Source: Streptomyces griseorubiginosus
GTDB taxonomy: Bacteria > Actinomycetota > Actinomycetes > Streptomycetales > Streptomycetaceae
Direction: 5' to 3'
NCBI RefSeq assembly: GCF_017614965.1
Contig: NZ_WVUG01000004.1
Span: 1-64,000 of the forward strand
Length of the DNA: 64,000 bases
Shown piece by piece: positions 8,981 to 18,096 of the stretch; position 1 is the stretch's first letter, and each line of letters begins with the position of its first letter. A program made the translations under genes and the position numbers. The notes beneath the pieces are model-generated. The model ran no database searches. It was not told where the DNA came from and saw only the letters and a program-made list of their open reading frames with translations.

Positions 8981-10663
8981 TCACTTGTACATCGTCTGGT
9001 TCATGGTTCCGGGGGCGTACGCGTCCGGGTCGACCCAGACGTTGATCAGCGACGGCTTGCCCGACTCGCGGGCGCGGCGCAGGGCGGGGCCGATGTCGGC
9101 GGGGTCGCGGACCTCCTCGCCGTGACCGCCCAGCATCTGGGCGAACTTGTCGTAGTGGACGTCGCCGAGGGTGTTGCCGACCCGCTCGCGCTCCAGGCCG
9201 TACTTCTGGGCCTGACCGTAACGGATCTGGTTCATCGAGGAGTTGTTGCCGACGATGCCGACGAAGGGGAGGTCGTAGCGGACGAGGGTCTCGAAGTCCC
9301 AGCCGGTGAGCGAGAAGGCGCCGTCACCGAAGAGGGCCACCACTTCCTTGTCGGGCCGCGCCTGCTTGGCCGCGAGCACGAAGGGGACACCGACGCCGAG
9401 GGTGCCCAGCGGCCCCGGATCCATCCAGTGGCCCGGTGACTTGGGCTGTACGACCTGCCCGGAGAAGGTGACGATGTCGCCGCCGTCGCCGATGTAGACC
9501 GAGTCCTCGGTGAGGAAGTCGTTGATCTCGCTGACCAGGCGGTACGGGTGGATCGGCGAGGCGTCGGACCTCAGGCTCGGCAGCCGCTTCTCGAGGGCGG
9601 TCTGCTCGGCGGCGCGCAGCTCGTCGAGCCATTCCTTGCGTTTGGCGGCACCGCCGTTGAGGCGGCCCGAGGCCGCTTCGGCCACCGACTTCAGAACCAG
9701 CCCTGCGTCGCCGACGATCCCGAGGTCGATGTCGCGGTTCTTGCCGACCGTGCGGTAGTCGAGGTCGATCTGTACGACGGTCGCGTCCGGCGAGAGCCGC
9801 TTGCCGTAGCCCATGCGGAAGTCGAAGGGCGTGCCCACGATGACGATGACATCGGCGCCCGAGAACGCGTAGCGGCGTGAGAGCTGGAAGTGGTGCGGGT
9901 CGCCCGGCGGGAGGGTGCCGCGGCCGGCGCCGTTCATGTACGCCGGGATGTTGAGGGTCCGTACCAGCTCGACGGCGGCCTCGGTGCCGCGGGTCGTCCA
10001 CACCTGGCTGCCCAGCAGGATGGCCGGCTTCTCGGCGTGCACCAGCAGGTCCGCGAGCTTCTCGATCGCCTCGGGATCTCCGGCCGAGCGCGTCGAGGCC
10101 CGGTAGGCACCGGCCTTCGGCACCCGTGCCTTCGACACCGGCACCTTGGCGTCGAGGACGTCGCGCGGGATCTCCAGGAAGGAGGGGCCGGGTGCGCCGT
10201 GGTAGCACTCGCGGAACGCCATCGACACCATGTCCGCCGCGCGGGCCGTGTCCGGCACCGCCGCCGCGAACTTGGTGATCGGCGTCATCATGTCGACGTG
10301 CGGCAGGTCCTGCAGTGACCCCATCTTGTGCTGGGTGAGGGCCCCCTGACCGCCGATCAGCAGCATGGGGGACTCCGCGCGGAAGGCGTTGGCGACACCG
10401 GTGACGGCGTCGGTCGTGCCCGGACCGGCGGTGACGACGGCGCAGCCGGGCCTGCCGGTGATGCGGGCGTAACCGTCGGCGGCGTGGGCGGCGACCTGCT
10501 CGTGGCGGACGTCGACGACCTCGATGCCCTCGTCGACGCAACCGTCGTAGATGTCGATGATGTGGCCGCCGCACAACGTGTAGATGCGGTCGACCCCCTC
10601 GGCCTTGAGCGCCTTGGCGACGAGGTGACCGCCGGAAATCACGTCCTGGGTGTCGTCGGGCAT
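8981..10663 (-). CDS. ThDP-dependent decarboxylase/lyase (oxalyl-CoA decarboxylase-like, atypical)
   Basis: This 560-residue thiamine-diphosphate enzyme has the usual three-domain layout. The cofactor-activating glutamate is Glu55 in [20 protein letters not shown], and the metal/diphosphate motif is GDG (446-448) with NN at 473-474. Beside a formyl-CoA transferase and OFA transporters it would be expected to be oxalyl-CoA decarboxylase. However, the Tyr-Glu pair that lies over the active site in the Oxalobacter and E. coli enzymes (GDYEEMD) aligns here with GSLQDL, as in more general acetolactate-synthase or 2-hydroxyacyl-CoA-lyase-type enzymes. I start at ATG 10663 (GGACAGGA upstream); a 31-codon extension to 10756 would run through the operator. 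First gene of the minus-strand operon. Confidence 0.75.
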   Translation of the reverse strand: MPDDTQDVISGGHLVAKALKAEGVDRIYTLCGGHIIDIYDGCVDEGIEVVDVRHEQVAAHAADGYARITGRPGCAVVTAGPGTTDAVTGVANAFRAESPMLLIGGQGALTQHKMGSLQDLPHVDMMTPITKFAAAVPDTARAADMVSMAFRECYHGAPGPSFLEIPRDVLDAKVPVSKARVPKAGAYRASTRSAGDPEAIEKLADLLVHAEKPAILLGSQVWTTRGTEAAVELVRTLNIPAYMNGAGRGTLPPGDPHHFQLSRRYAFSGADVIVIVGTPFDFRMGYGKRLSPDATVVQIDLDYRTVGKNRDIDLGIVGDAGLVLKSVAEAASGRLNGGAAKRKEWLDELRAAEQTALEKRLPSLRSDASPIHPYRLVSEINDFLTEDSVYIGDGGDIVTFSGQVVQPKSPGHWMDPGPLGTLGVGVPFVLAAKQARPDKEVVALFGDGAFSLTGWDFETLVRYDLPFVGIVGNNSSMNQIRYGQAQKYGLERERVGNTLGDVHYDKFAQMLGGHGEEVRDPADIGPALRRARESGKPSLINVWVDPDAYAPGTMNQTMYK

Positions 10664-10714
10664 GGCGAAGTCCTGTCCCTTCGTAGGGGGTTGGAACGCT
10701 CTCGCGGTATATTG

Positions 10715-10738
10715 CATACAGTCGACGAATACTGTATG
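10715..10738. promoter_or_regulatory. Palindromic operator between divergent oxc-like and sucCD operons
   Basis: Perfect 8-bp arms CATACAGT (10715-10722) and ACTGTATG (10731-10738) are separated by 8 bp in the 144-bp gap between divergent start codons. The spacing and the TACAGT/ACTGTA half-sites resemble GntR-type (FadR/VanR subfamily) operators. One dimeric repressor could control both directions. No regulator gene lies beside it in this window. Confidence 0.65.
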
Positions 10739-10807
10739 AACCTTGTTATCCCGCATCCGGTGGGTGGTGTCCAGGGGGCGTGCGGCACTTTTGAGTCAGG
10801 AGCCGGA

Positions 10808-11938
10808 ATGGACCTGTTCGAGCACCAGGCAAGGGAACTCTTCGAGGAACACGGCATCGTGGTGCCGAGGGCCGAGGTCACCGACTCGCCCAAACAGGCA
10901 CGCGGGATCGCCCGCAGGCTCGGTGGCCGAGTGGTGGTCAAAGCGCAGGTGAAGACCGGTGGGCGCGGCAAGGCGGGCGGGGTGAAGTTCGCCGCGGACC
11001 CGGCCGCCGCCGAGCTGACCGCACGTCAGATCCTCGGGATGGACATCAAGGGCCACACCGTCGGCACGGTGATGCTGGCCCAACCCGTGGACATCGACAG
11101 CGAGTTCTACGTCTCGTACGTCCTCGACCGCGCGGCGGGCGGCTTCCTCGCCATCGCCTCCGCCGAGGGCGGCATGGAGATCGAGGAGGTCGCGGCCAGT
11201 CGCCCGGATGCCGTCGCCCGCATTCCCGTCGATCCGGCCGAGGGTGTCACCTCGGCGAAGGCGAGCGAGATCGCCGAGGCGGCGGGGCTGCCGCCGCAGA
11301 CGGTCGACGTCCTCGTACGGCTGTGGGAGGTGCTCGTCCGCGAGGACGCGCTCCTCGTCGAGGTGAACCCGCTCGTGCGCACCACGCGGGGGCAGATCCT
11401 CGCCCTCGACGGCAAGGTCACCCTCGACGACAACGCCCGCTTCCGGCAGACCCGTTGGGGCGCCGGGGACATGGAGCCCGGCGACGCGCTGGAGGCGGCA
11501 GCCGCCCGGAAGGGCCTCAACTACGTCAAGCTCGACGGCGAGGTCGGCATCATCGGCAACGGCGCGGGACTCGTCATGTCGACCCTCGACGTGGTCGCCG
11601 GGTGCGGTGCCCGGCCCGCCAACTTCCTCGACATCGGCGGCGGCGCGTCCGCGAGGATCATGGCCGACGGCCTGTCCGTGATCCTCTCGGACCCGGACGT
11701 GAGGTCGGTCCTCGTCAACGTCTTCGGCGGCATCACAGCCTGCGACGCGGTGGCCGACGGGATCGTACAGGCCCTGGACAGCGTGCGGTTGACCAAGCCG
11801 CTGGTCGTGCGGCTCGACGGCAACAACGCGACCCGGGGCCGAGCCGTCCTCGACGAACGCGCGCATCCTCTGGTGCAGCAGGCAACCACCATGGACGGCG
11901 CCGCGCGTCGCGCCGCCCGACTCGCCACCGCCGGCTGA
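10808..11938 (+). CDS. sucC: Succinyl-CoA synthetase beta subunit (second copy)
   Basis: This 376-residue ATP-grasp subunit opens with [20 protein letters not shown], followed by [19 protein letters not shown] (nucleotide binding), a LVEVNPLV metal segment and the C-terminal GGGASA...[19 protein letters not shown] ligase domain. With SucD it makes succinyl-CoA from succinate and CoA using ATP or GTP, or the reverse. AGGAG lies just upstream of ATG 10808. It shares a 12-bp junction with sucD. Being divergent from the CoA-transferase operon and sharing its palindrome, it is probably a specialised paralogue, supplying succinyl-CoA as CoA donor or acting on another dicarboxylate. The housekeeping copy would be elsewhere on the chromosome. 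Confidence 0.9.
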   Translation: MDLFEHQARELFEEHGIVVPRAEVTDSPKQARGIARRLGGRVVVKAQVKTGGRGKAGGVKFAADPAAAELTARQILGMDIKGHTVGTVMLAQPVDIDSEFYVSYVLDRAAGGFLAIASAEGGMEIEEVAASRPDAVARIPVDPAEGVTSAKASEIAEAAGLPPQTVDVLVRLWEVLVREDALLVEVNPLVRTTRGQILALDGKVTLDDNARFRQTRWGAGDMEPGDALEAAAARKGLNYVKLDGEVGIIGNGAGLVMSTLDVVAGCGARPANFLDIGGGASARIMADGLSVILSDPDVRSVLVNVFGGITACDAVADGIVQALDSVRLTKPLVVRLDGNNATRGRAVLDERAHPLVQQATTMDGAARRAARLATAG

Positions 11939-11949
11939 AGGAGCCCGAC

Positions 11950-12849
11950 ATGGCCATCTACCTCACCAAGGAGAGCAAGGTCCTCGTCCAGGGCATGACC
12001 GGCGGCGAGGGCATGAAGCACACCCGGCGCATGCTCGCCGCCGGCACGAACGTCGTCGGCGGCGTCAACCCCCGCAAGGCGGGCCGCACCGTCGACTTCG
12101 ACGAGCGGGCCGTCCCCGTCTTCGGCTCCGTCGCCGAGGGCATCCGCGCCACCGGCGCCGACGTCACCGTCGTGTTCGTCCCACCGGCCTTCGCCAAAGC
12201 GGCCGTCGTCGAGGCCGCCGACGCGGGCATCGGCCTCGCGGTCGTCATCACGGAGGGCATCCCGGTCCACGACTCCGTCGCCTTCACCGCGTACGCGAAG
12301 TCGAAGGGCACGCGGATCATCGGCCCCAACTGCCCCGGCCTGATCACGCCGGGCCAGTCCAACGCGGGCATCATCCCGTCCGACATCACCAAACCCGGCC
12401 GCATCGGCCTGGTCTCCAAGTCCGGCACGCTGACCTACCAACTCATGTACGAACTGCGGGACATCGGCTTCTCGACCTGCGTCGGCATCGGCGGCGACCC
12501 GGTGGTGGGCACGACACACATCGACTGCCTCGCCGCCTTCCAGGACGACCCCGACACCGACCTCATCGTGCTCATCGGCGAGATCGGCGGCGATGCGGAG
12601 GAACGCGCGGCCGCGTACATCCGTGAACACGTCACCAAGCCCGTCGTCGGCTACATCGCCGGGTTCACCGCCCCCGAGGGCAGGACGATGGGGCACGCGG
12701 GAGCCATCGTGTCCGGCTCCTCCGGCACCGCGCGGGCGAAGAAGGAGGCGCTGGAGGCGGTCGGGGTCGGTGTGGGAAGCACACCGAGCGAGACGGCGAA
12801 ACTCGTCCTCGCCCGCCTCGAAGTCCGGCCCCCGGTCCCTCATAGTTGA
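11950..12849 (+). CDS. sucD: Succinyl-CoA synthetase alpha subunit (second copy)
   Basis: This 299-residue partner of SucC has an N-terminal CoA-binding Rossmann fold ([19 protein letters not shown]), [15 protein letters not shown] near 122-135, [10 protein letters not shown] near 155 and the phosphohistidine segment [13 protein letters not shown] with His249. An AAGGAG ribosome site overlaps the sucC stop codon, and the start is ATG 11950. It forms the CoA-binding, phosphorylated half of the alpha-beta enzyme. Operon with sucC and probably with the aldehyde dehydrogenase 52 bp downstream. Confidence 0.9.
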   Translation: MAIYLTKESKVLVQGMTGGEGMKHTRRMLAAGTNVVGGVNPRKAGRTVDFDERAVPVFGSVAEGIRATGADVTVVFVPPAFAKAAVVEAADAGIGLAVVITEGIPVHDSVAFTAYAKSKGTRIIGPNCPGLITPGQSNAGIIPSDITKPGRIGLVSKSGTLTYQLMYELRDIGFSTCVGIGGDPVVGTTHIDCLAAFQDDPDTDLIVLIGEIGGDAEERAAAYIREHVTKPVVGYIAGFTAPEGRTMGHAGAIVSGSSGTARAKKEALEAVGVGVGSTPSETAKLVLARLEVRPPVPHS

Positions 12850-12901
12850 GCTGAGCCACGTATCCCCGCCCCCGACTGTGCACCGAGAGCGGAGCAACCC
12901 G

Positions 12902-14443
12902 ATGGCAACCACCCTCACCCTCAAAGCAGGCACGTCCTGGACCGACGCCTGGCAACGCTGCCTGGCCGTGGCCCCCGAGGCCTTCCGGGACGACCGCGTC
13001 CTCAACCTCTGGAACGCCACCTGGCAGGCCGACGGCCGGACGCTGCCCGCCACCAGCCCCGTCGACGGCAGCCCCATCGCCGGCCCGCCACGCCTGGACG
13101 GCGACACCGCCCACCGGGCCGTGCGCGCGGCGCTCGACGAACACCGGGCCTGGCGCCACGTCCCCCTCGACGAACGCCGCGCCCGCGTCGCGGCCACCCT
13201 CGACGCCCTCACCGAACACCGCGAACTGCTCGCCCTGCTGCTCGTCTGGGAGATCGGCAAGCCCTGGCGGCTCGCGCAGGCCGACGTCGACCGCGCGATC
13301 GACGGCGTGCGCTGGTACGTCGACGGCATCGAGCCGATGCTGGCCGGCCGGGCCCCACTGGACGGCCCGGTGTCCAACATCGCGAGCTGGAACTATCCGA
13401 TGAGCGTGCTCGTTCACGCCATGCTGGTCCAGGCACTGGCGGGCAACGCGGTGATCGCCAAGACCCCGACCGACGGCGGCCTCGCCTGTCTCACGCTGGC
13501 CTGCGCGCTCGCCGCCCGCGAGGGGATTCCCGTCACCCTCGTCAGCGGCAGCGGGGGCGAGCTGTCCCAAGCGCTCGTACGGGCGCCCGAGATCGGCTGC
13601 GTCTCCTTCGTCGGCGGCCGCGACACCGGCGCGGCGGTGGCCACGGCCGTCGCCGACCTCGGCAAGCGGCACGTACTCGAACAGGAAGGACTCAACACTT
13701 GGGGCATCTGGAACCACTCGGACTGGGACGCGCTCGCGGCCGTGATCCCGAAGCTCTTCGACTACGGCAAGCAGCGCTGCACGGCGTACCCGCGCTTCGT
13801 CGTCCAGCGGCAGCTGTTCGACGACTTCCTGGCGGCGTACCTGCCCGCGGTCCGTACGCTCAGGGTCGGCCACCCGCTCGCCGTCGAGCGGCCCGAGGAC
13901 CCCTTCCCGGAGCTGGACTTCGGCCCGCTCGTCAACGCCGCCAAGGCCAAGGAACTGCGTGACCAGGTCACCGAGGCCATCGACCGCGGCGCCGTCCCGC
14001 TGCACCGCGGCAGCGAGGCCGACGCCCGCTTCCTGCCCGGCCAGGACACCTCGGCGTACGTCCAGCCGGTCACCCTCCTGAACCCGCCCCCCTCGTCGCC
14101 GCTGCACCACGCGGAGCCGTTCGGTCCGGTCGACACCATCGTCCTGGTCGACACGGAGGCGGAGCTGCTGGCCGCGATGAACGCCTCCAACGGGGCGCTG
14201 GTGGCCACCCTCTCCACCGACGACCGGGCCACGTTCGACCGGCTGGCGCCGCAGATCCGGGCGTTCAAGGTCGGCCACGGAAAACCGCGCTCCCGAGGCG
14301 ACCGGGACGAGCTCTTCGGCGGCTTCGGGGCGTCCTGGCGCGGGGCGTTCGTCGGCGGTGAGCTTCTGGTGCGCGCCGTGACACAGGGGCCGGCGGGGGA
14401 GCGGCTGCCCGGGAACTTCCCGGACTACCACCTCATGCCGTGA
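12902..14443 (+). CDS. Aldehyde dehydrogenase family protein
   Basis: This 513-residue NAD(P)-dependent aldehyde dehydrogenase oxidises an aldehyde to the acid. Its landmarks are ASWNYPM (161-167), which is the family's PWNFP segment, cofactor-binding VIAKTPTDGG (184-193), the general base Glu260 in the VLEQEGLN segment, and the catalytic thiol Cys293 in GKQRCTAYPRF. The C-terminal HHAEPFGPV segment is also typical. The start ATG 12902 has GGAG upstream and is 52 bp from sucD; the open frame extends further upstream inside sucD but that part does not look like the family. As third gene of the sucCD operon it may produce the acid that the CoA enzymes activate. The substrate is unknown. Confidence 0.85.
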   Translation: MATTLTLKAGTSWTDAWQRCLAVAPEAFRDDRVLNLWNATWQADGRTLPATSPVDGSPIAGPPRLDGDTAHRAVRAALDEHRAWRHVPLDERRARVAATLDALTEHRELLALLLVWEIGKPWRLAQADVDRAIDGVRWYVDGIEPMLAGRAPLDGPVSNIASWNYPMSVLVHAMLVQALAGNAVIAKTPTDGGLACLTLACALAAREGIPVTLVSGSGGELSQALVRAPEIGCVSFVGGRDTGAAVATAVADLGKRHVLEQEGLNTWGIWNHSDWDALAAVIPKLFDYGKQRCTAYPRFVVQRQLFDDFLAAYLPAVRTLRVGHPLAVERPEDPFPELDFGPLVNAAKAKELRDQVTEAIDRGAVPLHRGSEADARFLPGQDTSAYVQPVTLLNPPPSSPLHHAEPFGPVDTIVLVDTEAELLAAMNASNGALVATLSTDDRATFDRLAPQIRAFKVGHGKPRSRGDRDELFGGFGASWRGAFVGGELLVRAVTQGPAGERLPGNFPDYHLMP

Positions 14444-14457
14444 CCGGCGGCCGGGGG

Positions 14458-14475
14458 CGTCCCCGTCCGGGGACG
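14458..14475 (+). terminator. Weak hairpin after the sucCD-aldehyde dehydrogenase operon
   Basis: An 8-bp stem (CGTCCCCG with CGGGGACG) with a 2-base loop lies 15 bp past the stop codon. It has no U-tract, so it is a plausible but weak terminator. Confidence 0.4.
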
Positions 14476-14581
14476 GCACCCGGCCCACGGGACGGATATG
14501 CAGGTGAAGGCCACTCCGAAACCTTGGTATTGTTGTGCGTGTCGCCCCGGGGAACACCTCCGGTCAAGCGGCAGACACCTG

Positions 14582-14666
14582 GTCCGGGTGGCGGAATGGC
14601 AGACGCGCTAGCTTGAGGTGCTAGTGCCCTTTATCGGGCGTGGGGGTTCAAGTCCCCCCTCGGACA
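14582..14666 (+). tRNA. tRNA-Leu (anticodon GAG)
   Basis: The acceptor stem GTCCGGG pairs with CTCGGAC (one G-U pair), the anticodon stem CTAGC/GCTAG encloses TTGAGGT, giving anticodon GAG, and the T arm is GGGGGTTCAAGTCCCCC. A class II long variable arm (TGCCC...GGGCG) is present. CCA is not encoded. It reads CUC and CUU, of which CUC is the main leucine codon after CUG in this genome. Confidence 0.95.
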
Positions 14667-14680
14667 CTCACCGTGTTTCC

Positions 14681-14716
14681 CTCGTGCGGGTCGAGCCCAG
14701 TCTCGGCCCGCACGAG
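14681..14716 (+). terminator. Terminator after tRNA-Leu
   Basis: CTCGTGCGGG (14681-14690) pairs with CCCGCACGAG (14707-14716), with a further CGAG/CTCG pair inside, followed by CTGTTT. It lies 15 bp after the tRNA and may also serve the convergent DUF21 gene. Confidence 0.75.
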
Positions 14717-14735
14717 CTGTTTCACGGCCCGCCGG

Positions 14736-15785
14736 TCAGCCGCGGACGTGAGCGTCGGCCGGCCCCGCGGGCGCCGGCTGCCGCAGGAAGCGGGACAGCA
14801 GGTCGTCCAGGGTGACCATGCCGGTCAGGTCGCCCTTCTCGTCGCGGACCGCAGCCAGGGAGGCACGACGGTCACGCAGGACGTCGATCGCGTCGGCGAC
14901 CGTGGTGTCCACGATCAGCTCGGGCACCGGACGGGCCAGGTGACGGGCGTCCGCGGCCCGGCCCCGCGCGCGGGCCACCAGGGCGTCGCGGGCGTGGACG
15001 GAGCCGAGGACCGTGTCGCCGTCGAGGACCAGCAGCCGGGTGCGGTCACTGCCGGCCGCCACCCGGAGCACCTCCTCGACATCGGCCGTGCCGGCCACCG
15101 AGGTGATCCGCGCGGCGGGGACCTGGAGGTCGCCGACCGGTGTCTCGGACTCGGTCAGCGAGCGCGTGATCAGCTCGGAGTCCGCCCTGCCGATCAGGCC
15201 CAGCCGCTCTGACTCCACCACGAGATGGGTGAGCTGCTCCCGGTTGTGAACCGAGGCCAGCTCCTCACGCGGAGTGACCCGGCACAGCCGTACCAGCGCG
15301 TTGCTGACGGTGTTGAGCAGCACGATCAGCGGACGTACGGCCTTGACCATCGCCCGGAAGGGCGGCGCCAGGAGCATCGCGGAGTCCTCCGGGTGGACGA
15401 TGGCCCAGGACTTGGGAGCCATCTCGCCGACCACCATGTGCAGGAACACCACCACGATCATGGCGACGGCGAACGCGATGCCGTAGCTGACCGCGCCGGG
15501 GATTCCCAGGCCGTGCAGCAGCGGGTCGAGGGCGTGCGAGATCGCGGGCTTGGAGACGGAGCCCAGACCCAGGGTGCAGACGGTGATGCCGAGCTGGGCG
15601 CCCGCCAGCATCAGCGACAGCTCCCGCATGCCGGACAGGGCCGCCTGCGCACCGCGCTGTCCCGCGGCCGCCGCCCTTTCCATACGGTGCCGCTTGGCGG
15701 CGACCAGCGCGAACTCGGCGGCGACGAAGAAACCGCTGCCGAGCAGCAGCAGGACCGTGACGAAGAGTGCCATCGGGAAACTCAT
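14736..15785 (-). CDS. DUF21-CBS membrane protein (CNNM/CorB type), short form
   Basis: This 349-residue protein has an N-terminal DUF21/CNNM transmembrane domain (about three or four helices, from MALFVTVLLLLGSGFFVAAEFALVAAKR to about residue 150, with VVGEMAPKSWAI). A cytoplasmic pair of CBS domains (about 205-335) follows. The family is linked to Mg2+ transport or export in CorB/CorC homologues and is often labelled hemolysin. It lacks the C-terminal CorC_HlyC domain that its upstream partner has. Its ATG overlaps the partner's stop (ATGA at 15782), so the two are co-translated and may form a heterodimer. No hemolytic activity should be inferred from the family name. Confidence 0.85.
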   Translation of the reverse strand: MSFPMALFVTVLLLLGSGFFVAAEFALVAAKRHRMERAAAAGQRGAQAALSGMRELSLMLAGAQLGITVCTLGLGSVSKPAISHALDPLLHGLGIPGAVSYGIAFAVAMIVVVFLHMVVGEMAPKSWAIVHPEDSAMLLAPPFRAMVKAVRPLIVLLNTVSNALVRLCRVTPREELASVHNREQLTHLVVESERLGLIGRADSELITRSLTESETPVGDLQVPAARITSVAGTADVEEVLRVAAGSDRTRLLVLDGDTVLGSVHARDALVARARGRAADARHLARPVPELIVDTTVADAIDVLRDRRASLAAVRDEKGDLTGMVTLDDLLSRFLRQPAPAGPADAHVRG

Positions 15786-17227
15786 GCCTGCCCCTCCTCA
15801 TGTCCGCCGACGACATCGGCCGGAGCCTGCCGCTCCGCACGGATCTGCTCTGTACGGCCCGGCTCCCCATGGCCCTGCTTCACACGGCCCGGCTCCTCAC
15901 GGCCCCGTTCCAACCGCACCCGCTCCGGCACGTGTCGGTCCAGGCTCCGTACCTCGAGGACGGCCCGTCCGCAGTCGGGCAGCTCCACGGTGAGCCGGTC
16001 GCCGATCGCCGGGAAGCGGCCCAGCCGGTCCACGATCAGCCCGGCCACGGTGCCGAAGTCGTCCCCCTCGGGCAACGCGACGCCGGTCGCCTCGGCCACC
16101 TCGTCGAGCCGCCGTCCGGCGTCGACCAGCCAGCCGTCGCCGTCCGCCACCGCGAGCGCGGTGACCGTGTCGGACTCGTCCGCGATGTCGCCGACCAGTT
16201 CCTCGGCGATGTCCTCGTAGGTCACGATGCCCGCCACCCCGCCGTGCTCGTCCAGGACGACGGCGAACTCGTCGTCCGCCCGGCGCATCTGCTCCACGGC
16301 CTCCGGCAGCGGAAGGGTGTCGGGCAGCAGCAGTGGGCGCCGGGCGAGCGCGCCCGCGGTGGGCGCGTCCGCAGTGGTACCGGCCGGCCGATCGGCGGGC
16401 AGCCGCATCAGTTCGCGCACGCCGAGGACACCGGCGACGTCGTCGGGGTGATCACCGAGTACGGGGTAGTTGGAGTGGCCGTGCCGGGCGATCAGGCTCA
16501 CCGCCTCGGCGGCGCTCGCGTCCCTGCGGACGAAGACGGCGTCCGCGCGCGGCACCATCACCTCGTCCAGGGTGCGCTCGGAGAACTCCAGGGCGTGGTC
16601 CAGCAGCGCGGCGGTGTCCTTGGGCAGCTGCCCCTGCTCGTGCGACTCGCCGATCAGATGGCCGAGCTCCTCAAGGGTGGCGCCGTGATGCAACTCCTCG
16701 ACCGGTTCGATGTGGGCCTTGCGCAGCAGTCGGTTCGCCGCCTCGTCGAAGACGCGCACCACGGGACCGACGACCTTCAGGTACGCCAGCGTCGAGGAGG
16801 CCAGCGCCTTCGCCAGCCGCTCGGGCACGGCGATCGCGAGGTTCTTCGGGGCCAGCTCGCCGAGCACCATCTGTACGACCGTGGCACCCACGAAGGCGAG
16901 CACCACGGAGCTGCCCGTGACCACCGCGTCCGGTACGCCGACGCTGGACAGGGCCGGCCTGATCAGCGCGGACACGGACGGCTCGGCGATGAAACCGACG
17001 ACCAGACCGGTCACGGTGATGCCCAGCTGGGCACCGGAGAGCATGAACGACAGCCGCTCCAGCACCTTCAGCGCCCGGGCGGCACCGCGGTCACCGGCCT
17101 CCGCCTCACGGGCGAGGGCGAGGCGGTCGGCCGAGACGTAGGCGAACTCCTGGGCGACGAAGTAGCCGGTCCCGGCGGTCAGAACGAACACGGCCAGCAG
17201 GCCCAGGACGGCGTTGGCGGCACTCAT
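15782..17227 (-). CDS. DUF21-CBS-CorC membrane protein (CNNM/CorB type), long form
   Basis: This 481-residue paralogue of the following gene has a DUF21 membrane domain (about 1-190, GTGYFVAQEFAYVSADR, LGELAPKNLAIAVPERLAK), tandem CBS domains (about 210-340, FVRRDASAAEAVSLIARHGHSNYPVLG), and a C-terminal CorC_HlyC domain (about 350-435, DGWLVDAGRRLDEVAEATG). The last 50 residues are a charged, low-complexity tail rich in Arg, Glu and Gly. The CBS pair should sense nucleotide or Mg-ATP. The start at 17227 opens a two-gene operon. A role in Mg2+ or other divalent-cation homeostasis follows from the family and is not proven here. Confidence 0.85.
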   Translation of the reverse strand: MSAANAVLGLLAVFVLTAGTGYFVAQEFAYVSADRLALAREAEAGDRGAARALKVLERLSFMLSGAQLGITVTGLVVGFIAEPSVSALIRPALSSVGVPDAVVTGSSVVLAFVGATVVQMVLGELAPKNLAIAVPERLAKALASSTLAYLKVVGPVVRVFDEAANRLLRKAHIEPVEELHHGATLEELGHLIGESHEQGQLPKDTAALLDHALEFSERTLDEVMVPRADAVFVRRDASAAEAVSLIARHGHSNYPVLGDHPDDVAGVLGVRELMRLPADRPAGTTADAPTAGALARRPLLLPDTLPLPEAVEQMRRADDEFAVVLDEHGGVAGIVTYEDIAEELVGDIADESDTVTALAVADGDGWLVDAGRRLDEVAEATGVALPEGDDFGTVAGLIVDRLGRFPAIGDRLTVELPDCGRAVLEVRSLDRHVPERVRLERGREEPGRVKQGHGEPGRTEQIRAERQAPADVVGGHEEGQA

Positions 17228-17393
17228 CGAACACCACCCCGCCGGGTGCCGCGATCAGGCTCGGTATGGCGGGATGGTCCGGGACTGAGCCCCGGGGAGT
17301 CCGTCGGTGTGGCGGACAAGGGATGGCTCCTCATGGATCGGTCGGTATCAGGACAACGCGCATGACCCGACACGAGTTCCCAGCAGGCTGTCA

Positions 17394-17453
17394 GGCGGCT
17401 GTAAAGAGGGCGGCTGTAAAGAGGACTACTGCAAAGAGGGCGACTGCAAACCG
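17394..17453 (+). repeat. Four tandem 15-bp units
   Basis: Two identical copies of GGCGGCTGTAAAGAG are followed by two degenerate copies (GACTACTGCAAAGAG, GGCGACTGCAAACCG). The period is five codons: in the plus frame opened by GTG 17307 it reads GGCKE, GGCKE, DYCKE, GDCKP. It lies in the gap between the DUF21 gene and terB. Whether it is translated is unknown. Confidence 0.8.
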
Positions 17454-17455
17454 GC

Positions 17456-17492
17456 GGGGCCCGGCCCGGCGGGATGCCGCCGACCGGGCCCC
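17456..17492 (-). terminator. Hairpin terminator after terB
   Basis: GGGGCCCGG (17456-17464) pairs with CCGGGCCCC (17484-17492), and a CGGCGG/CCGCCG pair inside extends the stem. It lies 13 bp beyond the terB stop on the minus strand. Confidence 0.7.
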
Positions 17493-17505
17493 TCGCGTGG
17501 CCGGA

Positions 17506-17961
17506 TCAGAGGTCGAACTCGTGCGGGGGCAGGTCCAGGGTGAAGCAGGCTTCCCGCACGACGGCCTGCTCGGTCTTGTCGAAGTCGCCGTCGGCGCCAC
17601 CGATGACGATGCCGATCTGGATGACGGCGCGTGCCTCGGCGGGCTTCTTCTTCGCCTTGGCGATCTCCTGCAGCACGCTGACCTTGCCGAAGGCGAAGTC
17701 CGCGGTGAGCTTGTCGAGGTTCTCCTCGAAGCGGCGGCGCAGGTCGTCGGCGGGGAAGTTCTGCAGGACCTCGTTGGTGGCGATCAGCTGGGCCACGCGC
17801 TGCCGCTCGGCCGGGTCGATGGTGCCGTCGGCGGCGGCGACCAGGGCGCACATCGCCATGCTGGCGTCGCGGAAGGCGCCGCTCTTCAGGTCGTTCTTCT
17901 TCGCCACGAGCTGGGTCTGCATCGTCGACGCGGATTCCTTGATGCGGTCCCACAGGGCCAT
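17506..17961 (-). CDS. TerB-family tellurite-resistance-like protein
   Basis: This 151-residue protein has the TerB all-helical fold. Two acidic metal-binding segments are visible: AAADGTIDPAERQRV (about 43-57) and IVIGGADGDFDKTEQ (about 122-136). It starts MALWDRIKESASTMQTQ at ATG 17961; the longer upstream frame lacks family character. TerB proteins bind divalent metal on the cytoplasmic side and act with TerC/TerD-type proteins in stress or tellurite resistance. No ter cluster is nearby, only a Spo0M-like gene in the same direction, so its partner is not identified. Confidence 0.85.
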   Translation of the reverse strand: MALWDRIKESASTMQTQLVAKKNDLKSGAFRDASMAMCALVAAADGTIDPAERQRVAQLIATNEVLQNFPADDLRRRFEENLDKLTADFAFGKVSVLQEIAKAKKKPAEARAVIQIGIVIGGADGDFDKTEQAVVREACFTLDLPPHEFDL

Positions 17962-18096
17962 GAGAACTCCAGACGTTCGGTGAGGCCCGGTCCGCCCGGT
18001 GCCTCTTCGGCTACTACAGCAACGTAGAAACTTACGGCCGGGGGGATAAGTTCCGACCGTTCTCGGAATGTTCACGCGCCCCCCGGACCAGCGCGT

